This document shows positions 1-7,735 of a stretch of DNA of 10,652 nt, piece after piece. The position numbers and the translations under genes were made by a program. The notes below the pieces were generated by a model. It worked only from the letters and a program-made list of their open reading frames with translations. It had not been told where the DNA came from and searched no databases. Numbering within the stretch: position 1 is the stretch's first letter; each line of letters opens with the position of its first letter. The DNA comes from Myxococcota bacterium (GTDB lineage: Bacteria; Myxococcota_A; Polyangia; HGW-17). The stretch covers positions 1 to 10,652 of the forward strand of contig JAHJLU010000661.1 of the NCBI GenBank assembly GCA_018821745.1, read 5' to 3'.

Positions 1-1787
1 AGACGGCAAACGACGGGCTGCGCGTGGTCATCGGGCTGGGAAGCTGCGGCATCGCCGCGGGCGCCCAGGACGTCAAAGACGCCATCGCCGGCGCCCTGAC
101 GGCCCACGGGGTGAAGGCCTCCCTGGAGGAGACGGGCTGCAACGGCGCCTGCCACCGGGAGCCCATCGTGGAGGTGTACCAGGGCGGGACCCACTGGACC
201 TACGGTGGCGTCACGGTGGCCCAGGCCGAAGAGATCGTCGAAAAGCACCTGAAGGGCGGCGCCCCCATCGAGGAGTGGACCTTTCAGAAGGGCGCAATCG
301 CGGGCGAGGTGGAGGCTTTCTTCTCCAAGCAAAAGCGGATCGCCCTGGGCAACTGTGGCGTCATCGACCCCGAGAAGATCGAGGACTATCTGGCCCAGGA
401 CGGCTACACGGCCCTCACCAAGGCCTTGGCGGACAACGACCGCGATCAGGTCATCGCCGAGATGCTCGCGTCGGGCCTGCGGGGCCGGGGCGGCGGCGGC
501 TTCCCCACCGGCTTGAAATGGAAGTTCACCAAGGGCGCCGTCGGGGATCAGAAGTACATCATCTGCAACGCCGACGAGGGCGACCCCGGCGCGTTCATGG
601 ATCGCTCCATCCTGGAGGGAGACCCCCACGCGGTGCTCGAAGGCATGGCCATCGCCGGCTTCGCCACGGGCGCCACCGCGGCCTACGTCTACTGCCGGGC
701 CGAATATCCCCTGGCCATCAAGCGCCTCAACAACGCCATCGCCCAGGCCAAGGAGAAAAACCTCCTTGGAAAGAACATCCTTGGCAGTGATTTCTCATTT
801 GATATTAAAGTTAAAGAGGGCGCAGGCGCCTTCGTGTGCGGAGAAGAGACCGCCCTCATGGCCTCCATTGAAGGCATGAGGGGCATGCCCCGCCCGCGGC
901 CGCCCTTCCCGGCCCAGTCAGGCCTCTGGGGACACCCCACCAACATCAATAATGTGGAGACCTTCGCCAATATCCCCTGGATCATGGTCAACGGCGCCTC
1001 CTCCTACGCCAGCGTGGGCACTGAAAAGTCCAAGGGCTCCAAAGTTTTCGCCCTGGCCGGCCGTATCCAGCGCGGCGGCTTGGCTGAAGTCCCCATGGGC
1101 ATCACCATCCGCGAGATCGTCAACGACGTGGCCGGTGGCTCCTCCTCGGGGCTCCCCATCAAGGCCGTTCAAATGGGCGGTCCCTCGGGCGGCTGCATCC
1201 CCGCGTCCCTCTTCGACACCCGCATCGACTACGACGAAGTCAACAAGACCGGCGCCATTATGGGATCCGGCGGCCTCGTTGTCATGGACGAGACCACCTG
1301 CATGGTGGACGTTGCCCGCTTCTTCCTGAGCTTCACCCGCCTGGAGTCCTGCGGCAAATGCACTTTCTGCCGCATTGGGACCACCAGAATGCTGGAAATC
1401 CTTGAAAAAATCTGCGCCGGAGACGCCACCATGGACGATCTCGATGTCCTGGCTGATCTCTCCGAGAAGATCAAAAAGACCAGCCTCTGCGGGCTCGGTC
1501 AGACAGCACCGAACCCTGTCCTGACCACCCTGAAATATTTCCGGCACGAATACGAAGCCCACATCAAGGACAAGAAATGTCCGGCGGGTGTCTGCAAAGC
1601 TCTCACCATTTTTCATATCAGTCCCGAGAAGTGCACGGGCTGCTCCGTCTGCGCCATCAACTGCTCCGTTAAGGCCATTTCCGGGGAGCGGGGTGTCAAG
1701 GGCAGCTACTCCATCGACGAGGAAAAGTGCACCAAATGTGGTGTGTGTAGAGACGTGTGTAAATTCCAGGCTGTATACACAGACTGA
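1..1787 (+). CDS. NuoF/HydB-type NADH-binding iron-sulfur flavoprotein subunit (5' end outside window)
   Basis: This is the FMN- and NAD(H)-binding electron-input subunit of a soluble multi-subunit oxidoreductase. The reading frame is open to the left edge, so the GTG at 24 is probably internal; residues here are counted from it. Order of domains: (1) a thioredoxin-like [2Fe-2S] domain, residues 1-75, with C8 (GSCGIAAGA) and C39/C43 (CNGAC); (2) the NuoF core with the glycine-rich FMN/NADH motif GLRGRGGGGFPTG (151-163), CNADEGDPGAF (181-191) and GAGAFVCGEETAL (267-279); (3) an SLBB-like region; (4) the N3-type [4Fe-4S] motif ESCGKCTFC plus C489; (5) a C-terminal 2x[4Fe-4S] ferredoxin, C537/540/543/547 and C569/572/575/579. 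This extended layout matches HydB, HndC and NuoF-like subunits of bifurcating hydrogenases and transhydrogenases rather than the shorter complex I NuoF. The next gene starts 25 bases downstream, so the two are almost certainly co-transcribed. A NuoE-like gene may lie just upstream, but cannot be seen. The family call is secure; the physiological partner is inferred. Confidence 0.93.
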   Translation, partial: TANDGLRVVIGLGSCGIAAGAQDVKDAIAGALTAHGVKASLEETGCNGACHREPIVEVYQGGTHWTYGGVTVAQAEEIVEKHLKGGAPIEEWTFQKGAIAGEVEAFFSKQKRIALGNCGVIDPEKIEDYLAQDGYTALTKALADNDRDQVIAEMLASGLRGRGGGGFPTGLKWKFTKGAVGDQKYIICNADEGDPGAFMDRSILEGDPHAVLEGMAIAGFATGATAAYVYCRAEYPLAIKRLNNAIAQAKEKNLLGKNILGSDFSFDIKVKEGAGAFVCGEETALMASIEGMRGMPRPRPPFPAQSGLWGHPTNINNVETFANIPWIMVNGASSYASVGTEKSKGSKVFALAGRIQRGGLAEVPMGITIREIVNDVAGGSSSGLPIKAVQMGGPSGGCIPASLFDTRIDYDEVNKTGAIMGSGGLVVMDETTCMVDVARFFLSFTRLESCGKCTFCRIGTTRMLEILEKICAGDATMDDLDVLADLSEKIKKTSLCGLGQTAPNPVLTTLKYFRHEYEAHIKDKKCPAGVCKALTIFHISPEKCTGCSVCAINCSVKAISGERGVKGSYSIDEEKCTKCGVCRDVCKFQAVYTD

Positions 1788-1811
1788 CTCCAAGGCAAAA
1801 CGAGGTGAGCC

Positions 1812-3902
1812 GTGGAAAAGAAACTGAATGTAATCATTGATGGTAAAAATGTAGAGTGCACCGAGGGCATGACCGTGCTCCAGGCTGCCCAGTCCATCGG
1901 GATCGAGATCCCCACCTTCTGCTACATCAAGCGGATGAAGCCCTTCGCTTCCTGCTTCATGTGCGTGGTGCGCGTGGTAGGCGGCCGTGACAATCTGGTC
2001 CCCTCCTGCTCGACTCCCGTCTTCGAGGGCATGAAGATCGAGACCAACACCGAGGAGATCCGGGAAGCCCGTAAATCTGCGCTGGAGTTGATGTTCTCCG
2101 ATCATATCGGGGACTGTTTCGCGCCCTGCCACACGGAGTGCCCCACGGGGATCGATATCCCCGGGTTTATTTCGGCCCTCAATAAAAACATGAACGAGAA
2201 GGCAATCTCCGTTATCAAGGAGAGCCTCCCCATCCCCGCCTGCCTGGGCCGTGTCTGCCCTGCGCCCTGTGAGTCAGGGTGCCGCAGGAGTCTCGTGGAG
2301 GAGCCCATCTCCATTATGTCCCTCAAGCGCTACGCCGCCGACGTGGACATGAAGAAACCCCTCAACGAGCGCTATCTCCCCGAGAAGGCACCCTCCACGG
2401 GCAAAAAAGTGGCGGTCGTGGGCGCGGGCCCCGCGGGCCTCTCCGTGGCCTACTTCAGTGAGATCCTCGGCCACCACGCCGTGGTCTTCGAGAAGCATCC
2501 GGCACCCGGCGGCATGATCCGCTACGGAATCCCCGCCTACCGGCTTCCCCGTGATGTCATCGACAACGAAGTGGCCGTCATTGAGCGCCTGGGCGCTGAG
2601 TTCCACTACAATAAAACCATGGGCAAAGATTTCACCATCCAGGACCTCCGCCGTGACTACGACGCCGTGTTCGTGGGCGTGGGAGCACAGATCGCTTCCG
2701 GTATGCGCTGCGAGGGGGAAGAGTCCGAAGGTGTCCTCTCAGCCGTGGAATACCTTGAGCGCGTCAGCAAGGGCGAGCGCGATCTGGTTGGCAACAAGGT
2801 GATGATCGTCGGTGGTGGTAACTCCGCCATGGACGCAGCCCGTACCTCTGTCCGCGTGGGCGCCGACACGGTCCTCTACTACCGTCGCACCAGAAAAGAG
2901 ATGCCCGCCTTCGATTTCGAGATCGACGAGACCGAGGAAGACGGCGTCAAAATGGAATACCTCGCCACGCCGGTGAAGATCGAGCGTGTCGACGGCAAAC
3001 TCAATGTCACCTGTATCCGCATGGAGCTTGGAGAGCCCGACGCCTCGGGCCGCCGCCGTCCCATCCCCATGGAAGGCTCCGAGCACATGGTCACCGTGGA
3101 CAATGTCATCGCCGCCATCGGCCAGAAGGTCGGCTCCCTGGGTCTTGAAAACTCGGGGCTCGACCTCTCCAAGTGGGGCACCATCGAGGTCAATCCCAAG
3201 ACCATGCAGACCAACCTCCCCATGGTGTTCAGCGGCGGCGACGCCGTCCTGGGTCCCGACATCGCAGTGCGCGCCTCGGGCATGGGCAAACTGGCCGCCA
3301 TCTCCATGGACCAGTACCTCCGCGGTGAGAAAGTCACGGGCTCCCGGGAACTCTTCCAGGTAACTGTTGGTGCCCTGGACTCCATCCCCGAAGTGCTCTA
3401 CGCCAAGTACGAAGAGCAGGCCCGGGTGAAGATGAACCATCTGCCCCCCTCCGATGCCACGACCAGCTTCTCTGAAGTGGCCACAGGCCTCACCGCCCAG
3501 CAGATCGCCGACGAGACCGATCGCTGCATGGAGTGCGGATGCCGCGGCGCCGACAGCTGCAAGCTCCGTGAATTCGGCGACGTCTTCAAGCCCGACTCCA
3601 AGACCTACACGGGCGTTCAGCGGGAAATCTTCACCGACGACTCCCACCCCGACATCGTCTTTGAAGGTGCCAAGTGCATCACCTGCGGCAACTGCGTGCG
3701 CATCTGTGAAGAAGACAAAAAATGCTACGCCCTGGCCTTTGAGAACCGCGGCATGGACACAGTCATCCGTCCTCCGCTCCTCAAAAAACTGGTGGATACG
3801 GCATGTGACGGCTGCGGCAAGTGCGTCGACGACTGCCCCACGGGTGCCCTCTCGTACAAGACCGCCAACGTCTGGACCGACCTCATCCGTAAACTCAAGT
3901 AA
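1812..3902 (+). CDS. [2Fe-2S]-GltD-2x[4Fe-4S] fusion NADPH oxidoreductase subunit (Sfr/Stn-like)
   Basis: A 696-residue cytoplasmic FAD enzyme predicted to exchange electrons between NADPH and iron-sulfur clusters. Start GTG at 1812, preceded by the ribosome site GAGGTGAG at 1802-1809. Domains: NuoG/HydA-type [2Fe-2S] ferredoxin with C37, C48, C51, C66; a cysteine-rich link (H98, C102, C106, C110, then C144, C149, C153, C157) matching the [4Fe-4S] region of the glutamate synthase small subunit; FAD Rossmann motif GAGPAG at 204-209; second nucleotide fold GGGNSAMDAA at 334-343, with YYRRTRKEMPA at 357-367, the arginine-rich signature of NADPH binding in GltD; FAD closing motif SGGDAVLGPD at 474-483; CMECGC at 572-577; and a C-terminal ferredoxin (C622/625/628/632 and C665/668/671/675). 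There is no glutaminase or GltB partner, so it is not glutamate synthase. Next to a NuoF-type subunit this recalls Geobacter SfrAB, acetogen Hyl proteins and the Sporomusa Stn transhydrogenase. The domain calls are firm; the exact reaction is inference. Confidence 0.9.
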   Translation: MEKKLNVIIDGKNVECTEGMTVLQAAQSIGIEIPTFCYIKRMKPFASCFMCVVRVVGGRDNLVPSCSTPVFEGMKIETNTEEIREARKSALELMFSDHIGDCFAPCHTECPTGIDIPGFISALNKNMNEKAISVIKESLPIPACLGRVCPAPCESGCRRSLVEEPISIMSLKRYAADVDMKKPLNERYLPEKAPSTGKKVAVVGAGPAGLSVAYFSEILGHHAVVFEKHPAPGGMIRYGIPAYRLPRDVIDNEVAVIERLGAEFHYNKTMGKDFTIQDLRRDYDAVFVGVGAQIASGMRCEGEESEGVLSAVEYLERVSKGERDLVGNKVMIVGGGNSAMDAARTSVRVGADTVLYYRRTRKEMPAFDFEIDETEEDGVKMEYLATPVKIERVDGKLNVTCIRMELGEPDASGRRRPIPMEGSEHMVTVDNVIAAIGQKVGSLGLENSGLDLSKWGTIEVNPKTMQTNLPMVFSGGDAVLGPDIAVRASGMGKLAAISMDQYLRGEKVTGSRELFQVTVGALDSIPEVLYAKYEEQARVKMNHLPPSDATTSFSEVATGLTAQQIADETDRCMECGCRGADSCKLREFGDVFKPDSKTYTGVQREIFTDDSHPDIVFEGAKCITCGNCVRICEEDKKCYALAFENRGMDTVIRPPLLKKLVDTACDGCGKCVDDCPTGALSYKTANVWTDLIRKLK

Positions 3903-4034
3903 CCACCGCTCCCCTCCGCTCAATACCCGCAACCCTCCCCCATCGCTCCATGCCTACTGTGTCGCCTCGGGTTTTCCCTTTGTTCCTGAGGAGATGAGTT
4001 GATGCATTGCATGCAACGAGGCAAGGAGGGTGGA

Positions 4035-4589
4035 CTATTTTTTACTCACCTTGACGTTCTCACAGAGCGCCTGGAGTTTTTTGGAGAGGGCTATACGCTT
4101 GCCACGACTCCAGGCAGTGCACTGCAGCATCTGTGGCATCCCTTTGATGTAGTGAAACACGGTCACTTCAAGGGGTTCGTCTTTGGTTACATCGTCTTTT
4201 CGCTTGATTGTCATGGTCCACACGCCGTCACGGAGCTTTTTGGGCGCCACAACTTTGACCCCCACGTGGCCGCCTTCCATCTCGAGACGGCTCGTGAAGT
4301 ATTTGTCTATCTCCTTGTCGATCCCCCCTTTTGCGCATTCCATGCACATGCGGGTTGAGAACTGAATATGTGCCATACCAACCCCGTCTTCTGTGAGCAA
4401 AAACATGGGGTAGCCGGGCATGCTCTCGTTTTTTTTCCACCTGGGCACCTGGCCGGTTACCGTATAAGGTGCCATGTCGAGGGTTACTGAAGTGGTCTCG
4501 AGTTTGTAACTTTCACCACCCCCCTTCTTTTTACAGGACGTCAGCACGAAAAGGGTGCAGAGCAGTACAACAGTCATTACAAATCTCAT
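4035..4589 (-). CDS. small hypothetical lipoprotein
   Basis: Product of unknown function, 184 residues. The ATG at 4589 is chosen over an in-frame GTG at 4601 because a strong ribosome site, GGAGG (4599-4595), lies five bases before that ATG and would overlap the upstream GTG. Residues 1-18 are a hydrophobic signal peptide ending in the lipobox LTSC with C19 as the lipidated cysteine, followed by a lysine/glycine-rich tether (KKKGGG). This predicts export and lipid anchoring. The +2 residue is Lys, not Asp, which in the enterobacterial rule would favour the outer membrane. The mature part is mostly beta-prone, with a CMEC pair (C82, C85) and two further cysteines (C157, C176) that could form disulfides. 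No family was recognised. It is convergent with the upstream operon and divergent from the zinc-ribbon gene; no link to either is evident. No terminator is seen after its TAG. Confidence 0.8.
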   Translation of the reverse strand: MRFVMTVVLLCTLFVLTSCKKKGGGESYKLETTSVTLDMAPYTVTGQVPRWKKNESMPGYPMFLLTEDGVGMAHIQFSTRMCMECAKGGIDKEIDKYFTSRLEMEGGHVGVKVVAPKKLRDGVWTMTIKRKDDVTKDEPLEVTVFHYIKGMPQMLQCTAWSRGKRIALSKKLQALCENVKVSKK

Positions 4590-4721
4590 AATTTCCTCCA
4601 CTTGTTTCAGCCCTCGCGGACTATTTTGGTTCAGTCAGTTGCATAATAGACCACTCAACGGAAAATGTACGTAACTTTTTTCCAGGCTCCTTTGCCTTTT
4701 TGCCCGTTCGCCAACGGAGAA

Positions 4722-4750
4722 TTGTCTCGGGTGGCAAATTGCATTATAGT
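4722..4750 (+). promoter_or_regulatory. candidate sigma70-type promoter for the zinc-ribbon membrane gene
   Basis: TTGTCT (4722-4727) and TATAGT (4745-4750) are separated by exactly 17 bases, close to the bacterial consensus at both boxes. A start about seven bases after the -10 box would fall near 4757, right at the ribosome site GGTGGGAGG (4757-4764), giving an unusually short leader of about 14 bases. That short leader is the main reason for doubt. Confidence 0.4.
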
Positions 4751-4770
4751 TGCCCGGTGGGAGGTTCTTC

Positions 4771-6018
4771 ATGAGCTACGGTCTTCAATCGGTCACCTGC
4801 CCCGCTTGCGGCGGCACCAACGAGGTCATCCCCGGCAACACCCGCGTGGAGTGTGATTTCTGCGGAAAACCCATCGTCATAAACACCGACGGGAAGGGAG
4901 TCGAGGCTCCATCACCGGAGCGCTTCGCGCCACCCGCGCAGGGAACCTCTCCCTCCAAACCCAAAAGCCCCGGAAAGCCTCGACCGCAGGACCCCAATGA
5001 TGTGCCACCCCAGGCTAAAGCCCTGCCCCGTCGCGCCGAGTCCCCAAAGCCCGCCACACCCTCCAACTGGACACAGCGCCCCGCCCCCAGGCCGACCTTC
5101 GTTTCCACCCCCGGCGCCGCCGACAAGGCCGCCACCAAGGCCCTCTCCATCGCCCTGGCGGTTGCCCTGCTGGTGGGGGGGGCGGTCTTCAGCACCTACC
5201 TTCGTCAATCCTCCGCTCCCCGAAACACCAGGCGTGATCGGATATCACGCCAAAGAGCGCGCATGAATCGCCAGATCGCCGAGAACATCCGGCAACTGAA
5301 GTTGAACACACGGGTGCGCCAGCCCGTCATTCCGCCCATTCTTGCGAACCCTTCGCTGGCACTTAAGGGAAGCGGGGGCACCCGGAAATCCCTGAGCACC
5401 TTCGCCACCTTTCAGGCCGCCACGGGGTTCCACCTCGCACCCCCCGTCATGAAGATCGTGAAAAAGTTTCTCGCCTCCCACCGGTTTGCCTCCCGGGGAA
5501 CCCCGCGGGCGTCCGTTAAAATCCTGCTGCTCATCCCCTATACGAGCCAGGGCGTTGTCAAGTACCGTTACAGCATCAAGCGCACCCTCGCAGGCCTCAG
5601 CCGAAAATCAAAGAACAGCCTGCAGACCTTCTACATCCCCGTACCACGCAGCAATACCCCAGACGCCCCCGAGGTCGAGGCGCTCCTGGAGGCCTACGCC
5701 CAGAAAGGAACCCTTGGGTATTTTGCGCTCCACGACAAGCTCCTGGCTCAATCATCCTGGCGCTCAAAGCCCCAGAAGCAGCTGCCAAGGCTTGCCAAGA
5801 GACTGGGCTTTGATGACGCCCGGATGAAGATGGTCCTCACCACCCGCACCCACGCTGCGACGGTCCGGGCAATAGCAAATTTCACCACCAACCTGGGCTT
5901 CAAGAAGGACGAAGCGATAGTTATCATCGGTGACTGGGCCTACGGCGAAAAAGTAACCCCCCGCCTCAGGGAGGCCATCGATCACCACCTTCATACCAGC
6001 CCCGCAAAGCCAAAATGA
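4771..6018 (+). CDS. zinc-ribbon, single-pass membrane protein with degenerate DsbA/thioredoxin-like domain
   Basis: Predicted product of 415 residues, start ATG at 4771 with ribosome site GGGAGG (4759-4764) six bases upstream; an in-frame TTG at 4750 lacks such a site. Residues 10-31 form a zinc ribbon, CPAC at 10-13 and CDFC at 28-31. Residues 43-115 are a Pro/Lys/Ser-rich flexible linker, and 124-144 a single membrane helix. An Arg-rich stretch follows (145-168). From about 205 on the sequence follows the DsbA order: strand VKILLLIP at 249-256, helix, strand LQTFYIPVP at 284-292, a helical insert with FALHDKLLAQSSW at 318-330 and LAKRLGFDDARM at 341-352, then strand AIVIIGDWAYG at 382-392 and a last helix. 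The position where DsbA has CxxC reads PYTSQG, and the usual cis-Pro loop (TP) is missing, so thiol-disulfide activity is not expected. A structural or binding role is likelier. Zinc ribbon and helix are firm; the DsbA relation rests on pattern similarity. Confidence 0.78.
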   Translation: MSYGLQSVTCPACGGTNEVIPGNTRVECDFCGKPIVINTDGKGVEAPSPERFAPPAQGTSPSKPKSPGKPRPQDPNDVPPQAKALPRRAESPKPATPSNWTQRPAPRPTFVSTPGAADKAATKALSIALAVALLVGGAVFSTYLRQSSAPRNTRRDRISRQRARMNRQIAENIRQLKLNTRVRQPVIPPILANPSLALKGSGGTRKSLSTFATFQAATGFHLAPPVMKIVKKFLASHRFASRGTPRASVKILLLIPYTSQGVVKYRYSIKRTLAGLSRKSKNSLQTFYIPVPRSNTPDAPEVEALLEAYAQKGTLGYFALHDKLLAQSSWRSKPQKQLPRLAKRLGFDDARMKMVLTTRTHAATVRAIANFTTNLGFKKDEAIVIIGDWAYGEKVTPRLREAIDHHLHTSPAKPK

Positions 6019-6148
6019 GCTCCCGGGCAATGCCGCCCACATCACCTTTTTGCCACGCACACCAACGAACCGGCGCTTTCTCCCCGGGACACTTCATGAG
6101 AGTGATCACAGGGGCTGCCCGATGCCGGGTAAAACCTGAAAGCCTTTC

Positions 6149-6177
6149 TTGACAATGGGGACACGGGTGGGGATACT
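6149..6177 (+). promoter_or_regulatory. sigma70-like promoter upstream of the MFS transporter
   Basis: A perfect TTGACA (6149-6154) is followed after 17 bases by GATACT (6172-6177), which matches four of six consensus -10 bases. Transcription would begin near 6184, leaving a leader of nearly 70 bases before the ATG at 6252. The next 70 bases show no clear operator or attenuator. Confidence 0.6.
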
Positions 6178-6251
6178 GAGCGCCGAAATATTACTGTGTG
6201 GATTCCATAACCTGTCACCTGTTCCCCCTGTTCGATGAAAAGGACGCGACC

Positions 6252-7664
6252 ATGACCGACAAATTACGAACAATCCTCAGCGATTCAAAAAGTGCCCGCT
6301 GGGCGGCGCTGCTGATCATCTCCTTCACCATGTTCGCCGGCTACTACCTGGCCGATGTCATGGCTCCCCTGCAGGGGCTGGTGCGTAACCAACTCACCTG
6401 GTCAGACACGGAATACGGCTTCTTCACCAGCGCCTACGGCTGGTTCAATGTCTTCCTCTTTCTGCTGATCATCGGCGGTATCATCCTCGACAAGTTTGGC
6501 ATCCGTATCACTGGGTTGGGCGCCGCCATCGTCATGGTAACAGGGACCGCCATCAAGTACTGGGCCATCTCCACCACCAGCCTCAACGGGCAGGTGGTGT
6601 CCCTCCCCATTTTGGGAACCTGGAAGGCACAGGTGATGATTGCGGCCCTGGGGTATGCTATCTTCGGGGTCGGCGTCGAAATTGCCGGCATCACGGCCTC
6701 AAAGGCCATTGTGAAGTGGTTTAAGGGCAAGGAGATGGCCCTGGCCATGGGGATGCAGCTCAGCGTCGCCCGCCTGGGGACCGCTCTTGCCCTCTCCACC
6801 TCCCTCCCCATTGCCCGTGCCTCGGGCCACGTCTCCACCCCCATCCTCCTGTGCCTCATCATGCTCTGCATCGGCGTCCTCGCCTTCTCCATCTATATCA
6901 TTATGGACAAGAAGCTCGACGCCTCCATCGTCAAAGCCAACGCCGCCAGTGATGATGAGCCCGATGAAGAAGAGAAGTTCAAACTCAGCGACATCTTCAA
7001 GATCCTCGGAAACCGCGGCTGGTGGTATATCGCCCTTCTGTGCGTCCTCTTCTACTCGGCGGTCTTCCCCTTTCTGAAATACGCCACGGAGCTCATGATC
7101 CAGAAGTTCGGCGTCAACGCTGACTGGGCCGGCACTCTGCCGGGGCTGCTCCCCTTTGGCACCATCTTCTTCACGCCCTTCTTCGGAGGCATCTACGACA
7201 AGGTAGGCAAAGGCGCCACCATCATGATCATCGGCGCCTTTATCATCACGGCGGTGCATGTCCTGTTCGCCATCCCCTTCCTCAATCACTATTCCATCGC
7301 CATCGCCCTCATGGTCCTGCTGGGTATCGGGTTCTCCCTGGTTCCTTCTGCCATGTGGCCCTCGGTGCCCAAGATCATCCCCGACCGCCAGCTTGGCACC
7401 GCCTTCTCGTTGATCTTCTGGGTCCAGAACTGGGGCCTCATGGGCGTCCCCGCCCTCATCGGCTGGGTCCTCGACAAGTACTGCATCACGGGCACCAAAA
7501 CTGTTGGCGGACAGGTGGTGAACACATACAACTACACCATCCCCATGATGATCTTCACGGGGTTCGGCCTCATGGCCATCGTCCTGGGGTTCCTGTTGAA
7601 ACTGGAAGATAAGAAGAAGGGCTACGGCCTGCAGCTCCCCAACATTAAAAAAGAAACAGTCTGA
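6252..7664 (+). CDS. MFS transporter, MFSD1-like
   Basis: A 470-residue inner-membrane carrier of the major facilitator superfamily. ATG at 6252 is preferred because AAGGA (6239-6243) lies eight bases ahead and MFS proteins usually begin with a short cytosolic tail; an in-frame GTG at 6198 would add 18 residues with no ribosome site. About twelve hydrophobic segments are visible in two halves. A motif A-like GGIILDKFGIR sits at 75-85 and its second-half counterpart GGIYDKVGKG at 312-321. The halves are joined by an acidic cytosolic loop (DDEPDEEE at 234-241). The stretch from MWPSVPKIIP to LGTAFSLIFWVQNWG (368-395) strongly recalls the MFSD1 clade, whose animal member exports dipeptides from lysosomes; many bacterial relatives are labelled only as MFS or NarK-like. 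The substrate is therefore not assigned; peptides or small organic anions are guesses. It is transcribed alone from its own promoter, convergent with the PLD gene. Confidence 0.88.
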   Translation: MTDKLRTILSDSKSARWAALLIISFTMFAGYYLADVMAPLQGLVRNQLTWSDTEYGFFTSAYGWFNVFLFLLIIGGIILDKFGIRITGLGAAIVMVTGTAIKYWAISTTSLNGQVVSLPILGTWKAQVMIAALGYAIFGVGVEIAGITASKAIVKWFKGKEMALAMGMQLSVARLGTALALSTSLPIARASGHVSTPILLCLIMLCIGVLAFSIYIIMDKKLDASIVKANAASDDEPDEEEKFKLSDIFKILGNRGWWYIALLCVLFYSAVFPFLKYATELMIQKFGVNADWAGTLPGLLPFGTIFFTPFFGGIYDKVGKGATIMIIGAFIITAVHVLFAIPFLNHYSIAIALMVLLGIGFSLVPSAMWPSVPKIIPDRQLGTAFSLIFWVQNWGLMGVPALIGWVLDKYCITGTKTVGGQVVNTYNYTIPMMIFTGFGLMAIVLGFLLKLEDKKKGYGLQLPNIKKETV

Positions 7665-7735
7665 CGGGAGCGATTCTCCACCGCACTCTCCGATTCTTCC
7701 CCCCGACAAACACCATATAAACAAAACATCTGAAC

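Noticed and set aside
785..820. Short AT-rich patch inside the NuoF-type gene.
   Set aside because: The protein reads through without a break and family motifs continue on both sides (GAGAFVCGEE follows), so it is local codon variation with no sign of insertion.
918..2132. Long minus-strand open frame opposite the NuoF-type gene, 404 codons.
   Set aside because: It is the complement of two genes with clear family motifs, has no ribosome site or recognisable domain, and crosses the gene junction; long antisense frames are expected in GC-rich coding DNA.
2739..3932. Minus-strand open frame of 397 codons opposite the GltD-like gene.
   Set aside because: His/Gly/Val-rich composition and full overlap with motif-rich coding sequence mark it as a shadow.
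3965..3991. Inverted repeat CCTCGGG / CCTGAGG after the GltD-like gene, considered as a terminator.
   Set aside because: The stem has a G-U pair and a 13-base loop, and no T-run follows on either strand.
4007..4016. Perfect palindrome TTGCATGCAA between the convergent genes, considered as an operator.
   Set aside because: Ten bases long, no promoter next to it, and it lies between two gene 3' ends.
6021..6058. Weak stem GGGC/GCCC followed by TTTTT after the zinc-ribbon gene, considered as a terminator.
   Set aside because: Only four pairs, and the T-run is about ten bases away from the stem.
6699..7724. Minus-strand open frame of 341 codons opposite the MFS gene.
   Set aside because: Highly acidic, Gly/Asp/Glu-rich complement of hydrophobic codons; no domain and no ribosome site.
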